The notes under the pieces are model-generated. The model saw only the letters and a program-made list of their open reading frames with translations, ran no database searches and was not told the origin of the DNA. A stretch of 64,000 nt of DNA, from contig JBQVOK010000001.1 of assembly GCA_052437175.1 (NCBI GenBank), positions 434,001 to 498,000 of the forward strand, read 5' to 3'. The stretch comes from JACVCJ01 sp052437175. GTDB taxonomy: Bacteria; Bacteroidota; Bacteroidia; CAIKAF01. The position numbers and the translations under genes are program-made. Each line of letters begins with the position of its first letter. Positions within the stretch are counted from its first letter, which is position 1. Positions 55,103 through 62,772 of the stretch are shown here, one piece after another.

Positions 55103-56238
55103 GAGCGGAGTGCGCTTTGGTAAAAATGGTCGAGTTGTTGCAGTACGGCATCTTCGTACCAGATGGCGGCCGCGTAGGCGGCAATTTCTTCGCGGGGGGG
55201 CTGTGTTTCGTTCAGCCGGCTGTGGATGGCCTGTACAAAAGCGGTTGTATCACCTTCGGGTACCAGGCTGCCGTAGCGGGGTTCCAGTACTTCGCGGATG
55301 CCGCCCACATCGCTGCTTACCACGGGTACGCCGCAGCACAGGGCTTCGCTGATGACCACGGGCAGGTTCTCGTAATGACTGAACATCAGCATCAGGTCGC
55401 TGCCGCGCAGCAGGGAGGCCAGTTCTTCACCCTGTTTCAGGCCGGTAAAGGTAACCACATCGTCGCAGTGCAGTTCCCGGCACAGGTCAACGGTCTGCTG
55501 CCAGTCCATGCCTTCGCCCACCATGTACAGGTGAAAATCGCTGCGTTGCTGTTTCAGCAGGGCTATGGCCTTCAGTATGCCGCTCATGTTCTTGGACACC
55601 TCTTCGAAACAGGAAATATGGATAAGCTGTTTTATCGGCCGCGTTGGATGTACTTCGGAATAGAACCATTTTTTTTCTACCGTATTGGCCAGCACCAGGT
55701 AATGGGTATGGTTAAGTCCGTGTGCCCGCATGGCTTTTTCCAGCTGGGCCGTGGGCACAGTAACTCCCCGGGAAAAACGTACGGCCAGGCGCGTAAGAAA
55801 TTTACGCAGGGCACCGTGGTAGAATCCGCCCGGCTGGTAACGCGACCAGTGTTCGGTAATTACGTAAGGAATGCCGCGTACTATGCGCATGAACAGGGCC
55901 AGTACACCCAGGCGTGTAAGTATATGTACGTGTGTAAGGGCCGGTTTGCCGCGGCGTTTGCAGATCTCGGTATAGGCCCGGTGATAGGCCGTCATCCAGC
56001 GGAAAAAATTCAGCAGGGGATTGCCCGATTTTTTAATGTAACTGCGTATTTCCAGCAATACATCCTCGCTGATCTCGGTGCGGCTCTCCGATGTGGTAAA
56101 ATGCACATAGGCCACGCTTACCCGGTATTTTTGGGCGGCGGTGAGCGCATGTTTACGGATGAACAGCCCGAACATGGGATCGTATGCATGCGGATACCAG
56201 CGGGGAAGAAAAAGGATATGCGTGCCCGTATTGCTCAT
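55099..56238 (-). CDS. Glycosyltransferase family 4
   Basis: The 379-residue protein has the GT-B layout: an N-terminal acceptor domain (LFLPRWYPHAYDPMFGLFIR) and a C-terminal donor domain with HISCFEEVSKNMSGILKAIA and the E-x7-E motif in MFSHYENLPVVISEALCCGV. GT4 enzymes transfer sugars from nucleotide sugars with retention. The overlap with the next gene (ATGA) and its operon place it in surface glycan assembly. Sugar specificity unknown. Confidence 0.9.
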   Translation of the reverse strand: MSNTGTHILFLPRWYPHAYDPMFGLFIRKHALTAAQKYRVSVAYVHFTTSESRTEISEDVLLEIRSYIKKSGNPLLNFFRWMTAYHRAYTEICKRRGKPALTHVHILTRLGVLALFMRIVRGIPYVITEHWSRYQPGGFYHGALRKFLTRLAVRFSRGVTVPTAQLEKAMRAHGLNHTHYLVLANTVEKKWFYSEVHPTRPIKQLIHISCFEEVSKNMSGILKAIALLKQQRSDFHLYMVGEGMDWQQTVDLCRELHCDDVVTFTGLKQGEELASLLRGSDLMLMFSHYENLPVVISEALCCGVPVVSSDVGGIREVLEPRYGSLVPEGDTTAFVQAIHSRLNETQPPREEIAAYAAAIWYEDAVLQQLDHFYQSALRS

Positions 56239-56250
56239 GCCGCAGAGGCC

Positions 56251-57429
56251 TTATGCACGTTTGTAGGGTTTGGCATAGGTTTCCACGTCTTCGGCCGTGA
56301 TCTTGTCGTTGCAGAGGATCAGCAGGCGTTCGATCACATTGCGCAGTTCGCGTATATTACCCGGCCAGTTCAGTTCCTGCAGGGCGCTGAGTCCGTCCGG
56401 CGTAAACTCGATGCGGGGCAGGTTCTGTTCTTCGGTGATCAGGTTCAGAAAGTGATTGGCCAGCAGGGGAATGTCTTCCTTGCGGTCGTTGAGGGCCGGC
56501 ACGTGAATGGGTATTACATTGAGGCGGTGATACAGGTCTTCGCGGAAATTGCCCTTCGCGATCTCTTCGGCCAGGTCTTTATTGGTGGCCGCAAGAATAC
56601 GCACGTCCACCGAAATATCGCCGTCGCCGCCCACCCGGCTTATCTTGTTCTCCTGCAGGGCGCGCAGTACTTTGGCCTGGGCCGGAAGGCTCATATCGCC
56701 GATCTCGTCCAGGAAGAGCGTACCTCCGTGGGCCTGTTCAAATTTACCCTTACGTTGTTTAATGGCCGAGGTAAAGGATCCTTTTTCGTGCCCGAACAGT
56801 TCACTTTCGATCAGTTCGCTGGGAATGGCGGCACAGTTCACTTCGAGCAGGGGCATTTCGGCCCGGCGGCTTTTTTCGTGCAGGCTGCGGGCCACCAGTT
56901 CTTTACCGGTACCGTTGCTGCCGGTAATGAGCACGCGTGCGTCGGTGGGCGCCACCCGGTCAATGAGGCTTTTTATTTCCAGTATGGCTTTGCTGGTACC
57001 TACAATTTCGGTCCCGGTACCTTTCTGCTGTATCTTTTTCTTGAGCACCTTGGTCTCTTTTACCAGGCTTTTGCGGTCGAGCGCGTTGCGCACAGACACC
57101 AGCAGGCGGTTCAGGTCGATGGGTTTGGCCAGGTAATCGTAGGCGCCCATTTTAAGACAGTCTACGGCCGTTTCTATGTTCCCGTGGCCGCTGATCATAA
57201 TTACGGGGGTATCGGTCTGCCGCTGCATCAGCTGTTCCAGCACTTCGATACCGTCCATTTTCTGCATTTTGATATCGCAGAAGATCAGGTCAAAATCGTT
57301 TTTGGCAGCTTCGTCCAGTCCTTTCATACCGTCTTCGGCTTCCACCACCTCGTATTTTTCATATTCCAGTATCTCCCGGATACTGCGGCGGATGGCTCTT
57401 TCATCGTCAATGATCAGGATCTTGCTCAT
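56251..57429 (-). CDS. NtrC-like response regulator without C-terminal DNA-binding domain
   Basis: The 392-residue protein has a receiver domain (Asp52 in LIFCDIKMQKMDG) and a sigma-54-interaction AAA+ domain with Walker A GSNGTGKE (170-177), Walker B GGTLFLDEIGDM and the R-finger region. The sigma-54 contact loop reads GSFTSA (217-222) instead of GAFTGA. It ends at VETYAKPYKRA, where the Fis-type HTH would normally start, so direct enhancer binding seems absent. No histidine kinase is adjacent. It lies between ppx and the glycan genes in one operon. Confidence 0.88.
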   Translation of the reverse strand: MSKILIIDDERAIRRSIREILEYEKYEVVEAEDGMKGLDEAAKNDFDLIFCDIKMQKMDGIEVLEQLMQRQTDTPVIMISGHGNIETAVDCLKMGAYDYLAKPIDLNRLLVSVRNALDRKSLVKETKVLKKKIQQKGTGTEIVGTSKAILEIKSLIDRVAPTDARVLITGSNGTGKELVARSLHEKSRRAEMPLLEVNCAAIPSELIESELFGHEKGSFTSAIKQRKGKFEQAHGGTLFLDEIGDMSLPAQAKVLRALQENKISRVGGDGDISVDVRILAATNKDLAEEIAKGNFREDLYHRLNVIPIHVPALNDRKEDIPLLANHFLNLITEEQNLPRIEFTPDGLSALQELNWPGNIRELRNVIERLLILCNDKITAEDVETYAKPYKRA

Positions 57430-57435
57430 AGTTAT

Positions 57436-58377
57436 TTAGTGTGCGGCGTTTTTATTAAATACATCGTTCCATACTTTTTTCAGTATGCCTTCTTTCATGG
57501 AGTAGGCGCAGGTACGGATCATGGGAAAATCGTAATGTTCCATAATGGTTTGGACGGCAATGACCGAAGCCACCATCATTTCGGCCCGGAAGGCGGCCAT
57601 GCCCGGTATCTGCAGGCGTTCTTCAAGGGTGGCGCGGGTGATCTGTGTGTACATGTGTGCAAATTCGCCCGAGGGCAGGTCCAGGAAGGTATTTTTATGT
57701 TCTTGGGCCGGGTGTGCGGCCACGTACATATCTTTAAAGGTATCAAAGGTGCCGCTGCTGCCTACCAGTATCAGGGGTTTATCGGCCGGTACGGCACTGA
57801 AGAGCGGTTGCAGGGTCTGCTGCAGGTAATCCGAAACGGCGCTGATCTCCTGCGGCAGGGCAGGGTTGCTCAGCGGAAAACGGTCCACCAGGCGGCTTAC
57901 CCCGATCTCGAAGCTCTGTGAATAGGAGAAGCCGGAGATCGTACCGTAAATAAATTCGCAGCTTCCGCCACCTATATCCATAATAAGGGCCTGTTTATCG
58001 TTCAGTGCCCCGCTCAGGCGTACGCCTTCATAAATGAGGGCAGCTTCTTCCAGCCCGGAAATGATCTGTATGTCCAGCCCCAGTTCGGCCTTTGCCCGCA
58101 GGGCGATGTCCTTGCCGTTCCCGGCATTGCGCAGGGCCGAGGTGGCAAAAATATGCATGGATCCCGCGCCGTGCAGCAGGGCGTTTTCTTTATGGGTGCG
58201 CAGGGCCTGCATGGCCCGTTCTTCGGCATCGGGCAGGATCAGACCTTTGTTCAGTCCGCCCTTACCAATGCGCACGGGTATTTTGGAAGCATGTAAAATT
58301 TCGTATCCGCCATCCGTTAATTCGGCTACCAGCAGGTTAAACGTGTTGGTGCCGCAGTCTACAATTCCTACTCTCAT
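57436..58377 (-). CDS. ppx: Ppx/GppA-family exopolyphosphatase or pppGpp phosphohydrolase
   Basis: The 313-residue protein starts RVGIVDCGTNTFNLLVAEL, the phosphate-1 motif of the ASKHA fold. It has the phosphate-2 and adenosine-like motifs ALIMDIGGGSCEFIYGTIS and LILVGSSGTFDTFKDM. The length suits the short Bacteroidota form that lacks the HD domain. It cleaves polyphosphate or pppGpp in the cytoplasm. First gene of the minus-strand operon; the response regulator follows 6 nt downstream. A TATCTTTA element at 58394-58401 may be its promoter. Confidence 0.92.
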   Translation of the reverse strand: MRVGIVDCGTNTFNLLVAELTDGGYEILHASKIPVRIGKGGLNKGLILPDAEERAMQALRTHKENALLHGAGSMHIFATSALRNAGNGKDIALRAKAELGLDIQIISGLEEAALIYEGVRLSGALNDKQALIMDIGGGSCEFIYGTISGFSYSQSFEIGVSRLVDRFPLSNPALPQEISAVSDYLQQTLQPLFSAVPADKPLILVGSSGTFDTFKDMYVAAHPAQEHKNTFLDLPSGEFAHMYTQITRATLEERLQIPGMAAFRAEMMVASVIAVQTIMEHYDFPMIRTCAYSMKEGILKKVWNDVFNKNAAH

Positions 58378-58393
58378 ATATCTGTTAAGGCTG

Positions 58394-58401
58394 TAAAGAT
58401 A
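58394..58401 (-). promoter_or_regulatory. -7-like element (TATCTTTA) of the ppx operon
   Basis: TATCTTTA on the minus strand lies 16 nt before the ppx ATG and differs from TAnnTTTG by one base; it probably drives the operon running to the flippase. Confidence 0.4.
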
Positions 58402-58487
58402 TTATTTAATCCCGCTACTGAAAAATGAATTCTGATCGGTATACGATCGGTACAGAAATACAAAATAGGCAGATTTTTTGAATAAGA

Positions 58488-58518
58488 TTTGCTTTCTCGA
58501 AAATCTTTGTATGTTTGT
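58488..58518 (+). promoter_or_regulatory. Promoter of rho (TTTG-N19-TATGTTTG)
   Basis: TTTG (58488-58491) and TATGTTTG (58511-58518) are separated by 19 nt, the canonical Bacteroidota spacing. The start codon is at 58632, so rho should carry a 5' leader of about 100 nt. Confidence 0.75.
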
Positions 58519-58631
58519 GACGGAATCCTTATTCTCAATAACGTCTTATTTCAAGACAAATCCAATCAAAATAACATCCTGTAGTTAAGTTTACGGAATT
58601 TTGAAAAGATCAAAATAGTTGAATTCTTTAT

Positions 58632-60545
58632 ATGTACACACGTGAAGATTTGGAAGCCAAGCTGTTACCCGAATTGAAGGAAATTGCAGCATCGCTTGGC
58701 TTAAAAAAATACCAGAGTATGAAAAAAAACGACCTCGTGGAGCAGATCCTCGGAGGTCCGGGAACGCCCGTAAGTAAACGTGAAGCGGTTCCCCAGGAAG
58801 AAAACCCGGCAGACGGCGCTTCGAAACGCAAACGTACCCGTGTGGCTTCTGAGCCGGTACGCGTAGGTACCAGCCATATCGAAAAGAACAAGATCGTTAA
58901 AGATACCGATGCCCTTTCGTTCCCGAACGAGCCGGTGGAAATCGATCCGCCTGTTGCCGCGGAGCCCGATCTGTTCTCCGTCAGCGATGAAGCCGGCGAT
59001 ATAGAAGCCACAGACCTGGAAGAAGTAGCAGCGGAAGAGGCCGGCGCAGAAATAGAAAGCGAAGAAGAAAACGACGGAAACGAGGAAGCGGCGGTGACCA
59101 ACGAAGTTCCTGCTGTGGAAACACCTGCCGTAAAAGCCGAAGGCGAAACCCCGGCCAGACCCGAGGGACAGAGCGGTAAAAAACAGGTGAACAAGCAGAA
59201 CAAGAGCCAGAACAATCCGGCCAAGCAGACCCAGAACCAGGCGCAGGCCCAGGGCGGTAATGAACAGAACCAGCAGCCCCGCGAGCAAAACCAGCAGAAA
59301 CAACAGCAGGGCCAGAACCAGAACCAGCAGAACCGCCAGCATCAGAACCAGAATCAGAATAATCCCAACCAGAATAATCCGAACCAGAACCAGAACACGT
59401 CCAAAGAAAGCTTTGAGCCCTATCTGTTCAACGATGTGATCGAGACCGAAGGCGTACTCGAGATCATGCCCGACGGTTACGGTTTCCTGCGTTCCTCCGA
59501 TTATAACTATCTCAGTTCTCCCGACGACGTATATGTATCGCAGTCACAGATAAAACTGTTCGGTCTGCGCACCGGGGACACCATTGTGGGTACCATCCGC
59601 CCGCCGAAGGAGAACGAAAAATATTTCCCGCTGATCAAGATCAAGGAGATCAACGGGCTCGACAGTGCACGCATCCGCGACCGCGTGCCGTTCGATTACC
59701 TTACCCCGCTTTTCCCCTACGAAAAGCTGAAGATCACCGGTCACAAAGGCGAAGCGCTTTCTACGCGTATCGTAGACCTGGTGGCGCCCATCGGTAAGGG
59801 ACAGCGCGGCCTCATCGTGGCCCAGCCCAAAACGGGTAAGACCATGCTGCTGAAAGAGATCGCCAATGCCATCGCCGCCAATCACCCCGAGGTATACCTC
59901 ATTATCCTGCTCATAGACGAACGCCCGGAAGAGGTAACCGATATGGAACGCAGCGTAAATGCCGAGGTGATCGCATCTACCTTTGACGAGCCGGCCGAAC
60001 GCCACGTGCGCATTGCCAATATCGTGCTCGAAAAAGCCAAACGACTGGTAGAATGCGGGCACGACGTGGTGATCCTGCTCGACTCCATTACCCGCCTGGC
60101 CCGCGCCCACAATACGGTTTCACCGGCTTCGGGCAAGGTACTTTCGGGTGGTGTGGACAGCAATGCCCTGCACAAACCCAAGAAGTTCTTCGGAGCGGCC
60201 CGTAAGATCGAGGACGGAGGTTCCCTTACCATCCTGGCTACGGCGCTTACCGATACCGGAAGTAAAATGGACGAAGTGATCTTTGAAGAGTTCAAAGGTA
60301 CCGGTAACATGGAACTGCAGCTCGACCGCAAGATCGCCAACCGCCGTATCTTCCCGGCCATCGATATCCTCAGCAGCTCTACCCGCCGCGACGATCTGCT
60401 GGTGAGCAAGGACTTCCTCTCGCGCACCTACCTGCTGCGTAATCACCTGGGCGATATGACCAGCGTGGAGGCCATGGACTTCCTGCGTACCCAGATGAAC
60501 CGAACCAGTAGCAACGAGGAGTTCCTCTACAGCATGAACAACTAA
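58632..60545 (+). CDS. rho: Transcription termination factor Rho with Asn/Gln-rich insertion
   Basis: The 637-residue protein is longer than E. coli Rho (419). It has an N-terminal SAP-like Rho_N domain (1-40), a long acidic and then Asn/Gln-rich low-complexity insert (about 100-257), the cold-shock RNA-binding domain (IMPDGYGFLRSSDYNYLSSP) and the hexameric ATPase with Walker A IVAQPKTGKT (about 395-404) and Walker B VVILLDSITRLARAHN. It terminates transcription on unstructured RNA. The long promoter-to-start distance suggests leader-based autoregulation. A strong intrinsic terminator follows. Confidence 0.95.
   Translation: MYTREDLEAKLLPELKEIAASLGLKKYQSMKKNDLVEQILGGPGTPVSKREAVPQEENPADGASKRKRTRVASEPVRVGTSHIEKNKIVKDTDALSFPNEPVEIDPPVAAEPDLFSVSDEAGDIEATDLEEVAAEEAGAEIESEEENDGNEEAAVTNEVPAVETPAVKAEGETPARPEGQSGKKQVNKQNKSQNNPAKQTQNQAQAQGGNEQNQQPREQNQQKQQQGQNQNQQNRQHQNQNQNNPNQNNPNQNQNTSKESFEPYLFNDVIETEGVLEIMPDGYGFLRSSDYNYLSSPDDVYVSQSQIKLFGLRTGDTIVGTIRPPKENEKYFPLIKIKEINGLDSARIRDRVPFDYLTPLFPYEKLKITGHKGEALSTRIVDLVAPIGKGQRGLIVAQPKTGKTMLLKEIANAIAANHPEVYLIILLIDERPEEVTDMERSVNAEVIASTFDEPAERHVRIANIVLEKAKRLVECGHDVVILLDSITRLARAHNTVSPASGKVLSGGVDSNALHKPKKFFGAARKIEDGGSLTILATALTDTGSKMDEVIFEEFKGTGNMELQLDRKIANRRIFPAIDILSSSTRRDDLLVSKDFLSRTYLLRNHLGDMTSVEAMDFLRTQMNRTSSNEEFLYSMNN
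59181..59402 (+). repeat. Asn/Gln-rich low-complexity coding repeat in rho
   Basis: About residues 184-257 of Rho are dominated by Gln and Asn with short periodic blocks such as NQNQNNPNQNNPNQNQN, encoded by repeating cag/aac/aat codons. The composition resembles prion-like disordered domains. The repeated codons suggest growth by replication slippage. Confidence 0.85.
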
Positions 60546-60586
60546 AAGGAACGTACATACGTACGTAAACTAAAAATCTGATACGG

Positions 60587-60622
60587 AAAATCCGTCCGGC
60601 ATACTAAGCGGGACGGATTTTT
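60587..60622 (+). terminator. Intrinsic terminator of rho
   Basis: Eleven-bp perfect stem AAAATCCGTCC / GGACGGATTTT with a 13-nt loop, followed by T residues. Confidence 0.9.
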
Positions 60623-60650
60623 GTTATTAAGGGCAACTCAAACAATTTCT

Positions 60651-61280
60651 ATGAAAAAAAATATCCTGTTTACAGCCGTTATGCTGTTCTGTATGAGCGC
60701 AGGCCTTTATGCGCAGAAAATGAAAACTCCGAAGGACAGCCTCCGCTTTGTCGGAAAAGGCGTTACTATGGTCGGCGGGAGTTTCAATTACGGCGGGAGC
60801 AGTGCGCCCGTTACCAATATGAGTACCCACAATTTCAGCCTCAATGCACATGCGTTGCATTTTGTACACCGCAACATTGCCGTGGGCGGATACCTGGTGT
60901 TCAGCCTGAATTCTGTACCCGGAGGCCCGGCACAGAAAATTTTTACCTGGGGTATCGGGGGCGGACCCACCGTACGTTTTTACAAGATGTTCAACCGGTA
61001 TTTTGGTATCTTTGAGCAGTCAAGGGTGGGCGTAATGTATAGCAGAATTCATATAGGAACTCCGGCATCCGTTGGCGAAAACCTGAGTATAGGCCTGCAG
61101 ATGTCGCCCGGACTAACCTTTTTCCCGGTCCGGAGACTATCGGTAGATCTGCTGATCGGCGGGCTGTACCTGGATTACTCGAACCTGCTGGGCGGCCCGG
61201 GGAGTCCCGGAACGCTCAACTACGGGATCTCGCTTTTGCAGGGGACCGGCATCGGCGTAAATTATTTTATTGGCAGATAG
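60651..61280 (+). CDS. Small outer-membrane beta-barrel-like protein
   Basis: The 209-residue product has a signal peptide (MKKNILFTAVMLFCMSAGLYAQ). The rest is rich in Gly, Ser and aromatics with repeated strand patterns (MVGGSFNYGGSSAPVTNMST, FGIFEQSRVGVMYSRI) and ends in VNYFIGR, as in small OMP-like barrels. No conserved family named. ATG 60651 is chosen over an upstream alternative (60621) that would lie in the terminator of rho. Function unknown. Confidence 0.75.
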   Translation: MKKNILFTAVMLFCMSAGLYAQKMKTPKDSLRFVGKGVTMVGGSFNYGGSSAPVTNMSTHNFSLNAHALHFVHRNIAVGGYLVFSLNSVPGGPAQKIFTWGIGGGPTVRFYKMFNRYFGIFEQSRVGVMYSRIHIGTPASVGENLSIGLQMSPGLTFFPVRRLSVDLLIGGLYLDYSNLLGGPGSPGTLNYGISLLQGTGIGVNYFIGR

Positions 61281-61290
61281 GCAAAAAGTT

Positions 61291-61319
61291 TTTTGTTTTG
61301 TAAAAAAAAGGTATATTTG
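61291..61319 (+). promoter_or_regulatory. Promoter of rpmG (TTTTG-N16-TATATTTG)
   Basis: TATATTTG (61312-61319) is an exact -7 match; TTTTG at 61291-61295 lies 16 nt upstream and a second TTTTG at 61296-61300. The ATG is at 61341. Confidence 0.65.
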
Positions 61320-61340
61320 CACCCCAATTTCATATAGACA

Positions 61341-61523
61341 ATGGCAAAAAAAGGTAACAGAGTACAGGTAATTATGGAGTGCACAGAGCACAAGGCGAGC
61401 GGTATGCCCGGTACTTCACGCTATATTACCACCAAGAATAAGAAAAATACGCCTGAGCGTATGGAGCGTAAGAAGTATAACCCCATTCTGAAACGCGTTA
61501 CCGTTCACAAAGAAATCAAGTAA
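61341..61523 (+). CDS. rpmG: 50S ribosomal protein L33
   Basis: The 60-residue protein AKKGNRVQVIMECTEHKASG... with NPILKRVTVHKEIK is bL33. It carries one Cys where zinc-binding forms have four, so it is the zinc-independent type. It binds 23S rRNA near the E site. It is followed 21 nt later by the DUF4295 gene and then ftsY. Confidence 0.95.
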   Translation: MAKKGNRVQVIMECTEHKASGMPGTSRYITTKNKKNTPERMERKKYNPILKRVTVHKEIK

Positions 61524-61544
61524 TCCGGAAAACATTTATAAGTC

Positions 61545-61694
61545 ATGGCAAAGAAGACCGTAGCTACGCTTAAAAGAGGAGAAGGTAAAGACTTCGCCCG
61601 CGTTATTAAAATGGTAAAGACCGACAAAGGTTCTTACGCATTCAAAGAAGAAATTGTACACAAAGATCACGTAGCCGATTTCTTTAAAAAGTAA
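61545..61694 (+). CDS. Small basic DUF4295 protein, probable ribosome-associated
   Basis: The 49-residue protein AKKTVATLKRGEGKDFARVI... ending VHKDHVADFFKK matches the Bacteroidota-specific DUF4295 family found right after rpmG. It is very basic. From memory, Bacteroidota ribosome structures show a lineage-specific large-subunit protein (bL38) that corresponds to this family; that identity is not verified here. Too short for automatic calling, but start, stop and conservation pattern are clear. Confidence 0.88.
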   Translation: MAKKTVATLKRGEGKDFARVIKMVKTDKGSYAFKEEIVHKDHVADFFKK

Positions 61695-61728
61695 TCTGCA
61701 GGATACGTCTCTTAAGATATTCTAATTT

Positions 61729-61760
61729 AGCCCGAACCGGTTTCGGGCTTTTTCTTTTTT
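61729..61760 (+). terminator. Intrinsic terminator after the DUF4295 gene
   Basis: Stem AGCCCGAA / TTCGGGCT with loop CCGGT and a long T-rich tail, directly before the ftsY promoter element. Confidence 0.85.
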
Positions 61761-61762
61761 TA

Positions 61763-61770
61763 TACCTTCG
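61763..61770 (+). promoter_or_regulatory. -7-like element (TACCTTCG) of ftsY
   Basis: TACCTTCG is a TAnnTTTG variant ending 8 nt before the ftsY ATG and abutting the T-tail of the preceding terminator. Confidence 0.45.
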
Positions 61771-61778
61771 CCGACAAG

Positions 61779-62747
61779 ATGGGCATTTTTGATCGTTTAT
61801 TCTCGAAAAAAGAGTCGAAAGACACCCTGGACCAGGGCTTGCAGAAGACTAAGGAAGGCTTGTTCGATAAGCTCAAAAGAGCCGTGGCCGGCAAGTCGAA
61901 AGTGGATGATGAAATACTGGACGAACTCGAAGGCATCCTGATCTCCAGCGACGTAGGTGTGGAAACCACCGTACGCATCATAGAACGTATCGAAGCACGC
62001 GTTTCCCGCGATAAATATGTAGATACCAAAGAGCTGAACAGCATCCTGCGCGATGAGATCGCGGCGCTGCTCGGCGAAAACAATACCAGCGATTACGAAG
62101 ATTTTACCCTGCCCGCCGGCAAAAAGCCATACGTGATCATGGTAGTAGGCGTGAACGGGGTGGGTAAGACCACCACCATAGGTAAACTGGCCTGGCATTT
62201 TACCCGGCGTGGTAAAAAAGTAGTGCTGGGCGCAGCCGATACCTTCCGGGCCGCTGCGGTGGACCAGCTGGGTATCTGGAGTCAGCGTGCCGGCTGCGAT
62301 ATTGTGCAGAAGGGCATGGGCGCCGATCCGGCCTCCGTGGCGTACGACAGCCTGGTATCCGCCCAGTCGAAGGACGCCGATGTGGTCATCATCGATACGG
62401 CCGGCCGCCTGCATAACAAGATCAATCTCATGAACGAGCTTACCAAGGTAAAGAACGTAATGCAGAAGGTGATCCCCGATGCCCCGCACGAAGTGCTGCT
62501 GGTGCTGGACGGAAGTACCGGGCAGAACGCTTTTGAGCAGGCTAAACAGTTTACGGCCGCCACCGAGGTGAACGCCCTGGCCATTACCAAACTGGACGGT
62601 ACGGCCAAAGGCGGCGTAGTGATCGGTATCTCCGACCGCTTTAAAATTCCGGTTAAATACATCGGCCTGGGCGAAAAACCACAGGACCTGCAGGTATTTA
62701 ACAAAAAAGCATTTGTAGACAGCCTGTTTGAAGGGGCTGAAATTTGA
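61779..62747 (+). CDS. ftsY: Signal recognition particle receptor FtsY
   Basis: The 322-residue protein has a short N-terminal helix (IFDRLFSKKESKD), the N-domain four-helix bundle and the G-domain: G1 VVGVNGVGKTTTIGKLA, the DTFRAAA motif, G3 VIIDTAGRLHN and G4 ITKLDGTAKGG. It docks the SRP-ribosome complex to the membrane. The acidic A-domain of the E. coli protein is missing, which is normal for this phylum. It is followed 25 nt later by gatB. Confidence 0.96.
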   Translation: MGIFDRLFSKKESKDTLDQGLQKTKEGLFDKLKRAVAGKSKVDDEILDELEGILISSDVGVETTVRIIERIEARVSRDKYVDTKELNSILRDEIAALLGENNTSDYEDFTLPAGKKPYVIMVVGVNGVGKTTTIGKLAWHFTRRGKKVVLGAADTFRAAAVDQLGIWSQRAGCDIVQKGMGADPASVAYDSLVSAQSKDADVVIIDTAGRLHNKINLMNELTKVKNVMQKVIPDAPHEVLLVLDGSTGQNAFEQAKQFTAATEVNALAITKLDGTAKGGVVIGISDRFKIPVKYIGLGEKPQDLQVFNKKAFVDSLFEGAEI

Positions 62748-62772
62748 CAATTTTCTTCTTAGCTTTACCGTA

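Noticed and set aside
55117..57921. 934-codon open frame on the plus strand, antisense to the glycosyltransferase and response regulator genes
   Set aside because: Its composition (many Phe, His, Gly, Gln, Ala) is what antisense reading of codon-biased genes gives; it has no start context or domain, and the minus-strand genes have full motifs.
58434..58453. Third TetR-type site before rho/ppx (GATCGGTATACGATCGG-like)
   Set aside because: It contains pieces of the ATACC-N4-GGTAT dyad but lacks one C, so the half-sites are not correctly spaced.
60550..60567. Short alternating ACGTAC repeats after rho
   Set aside because: Low-complexity palindromic run between the stop and terminator with no supporting context.
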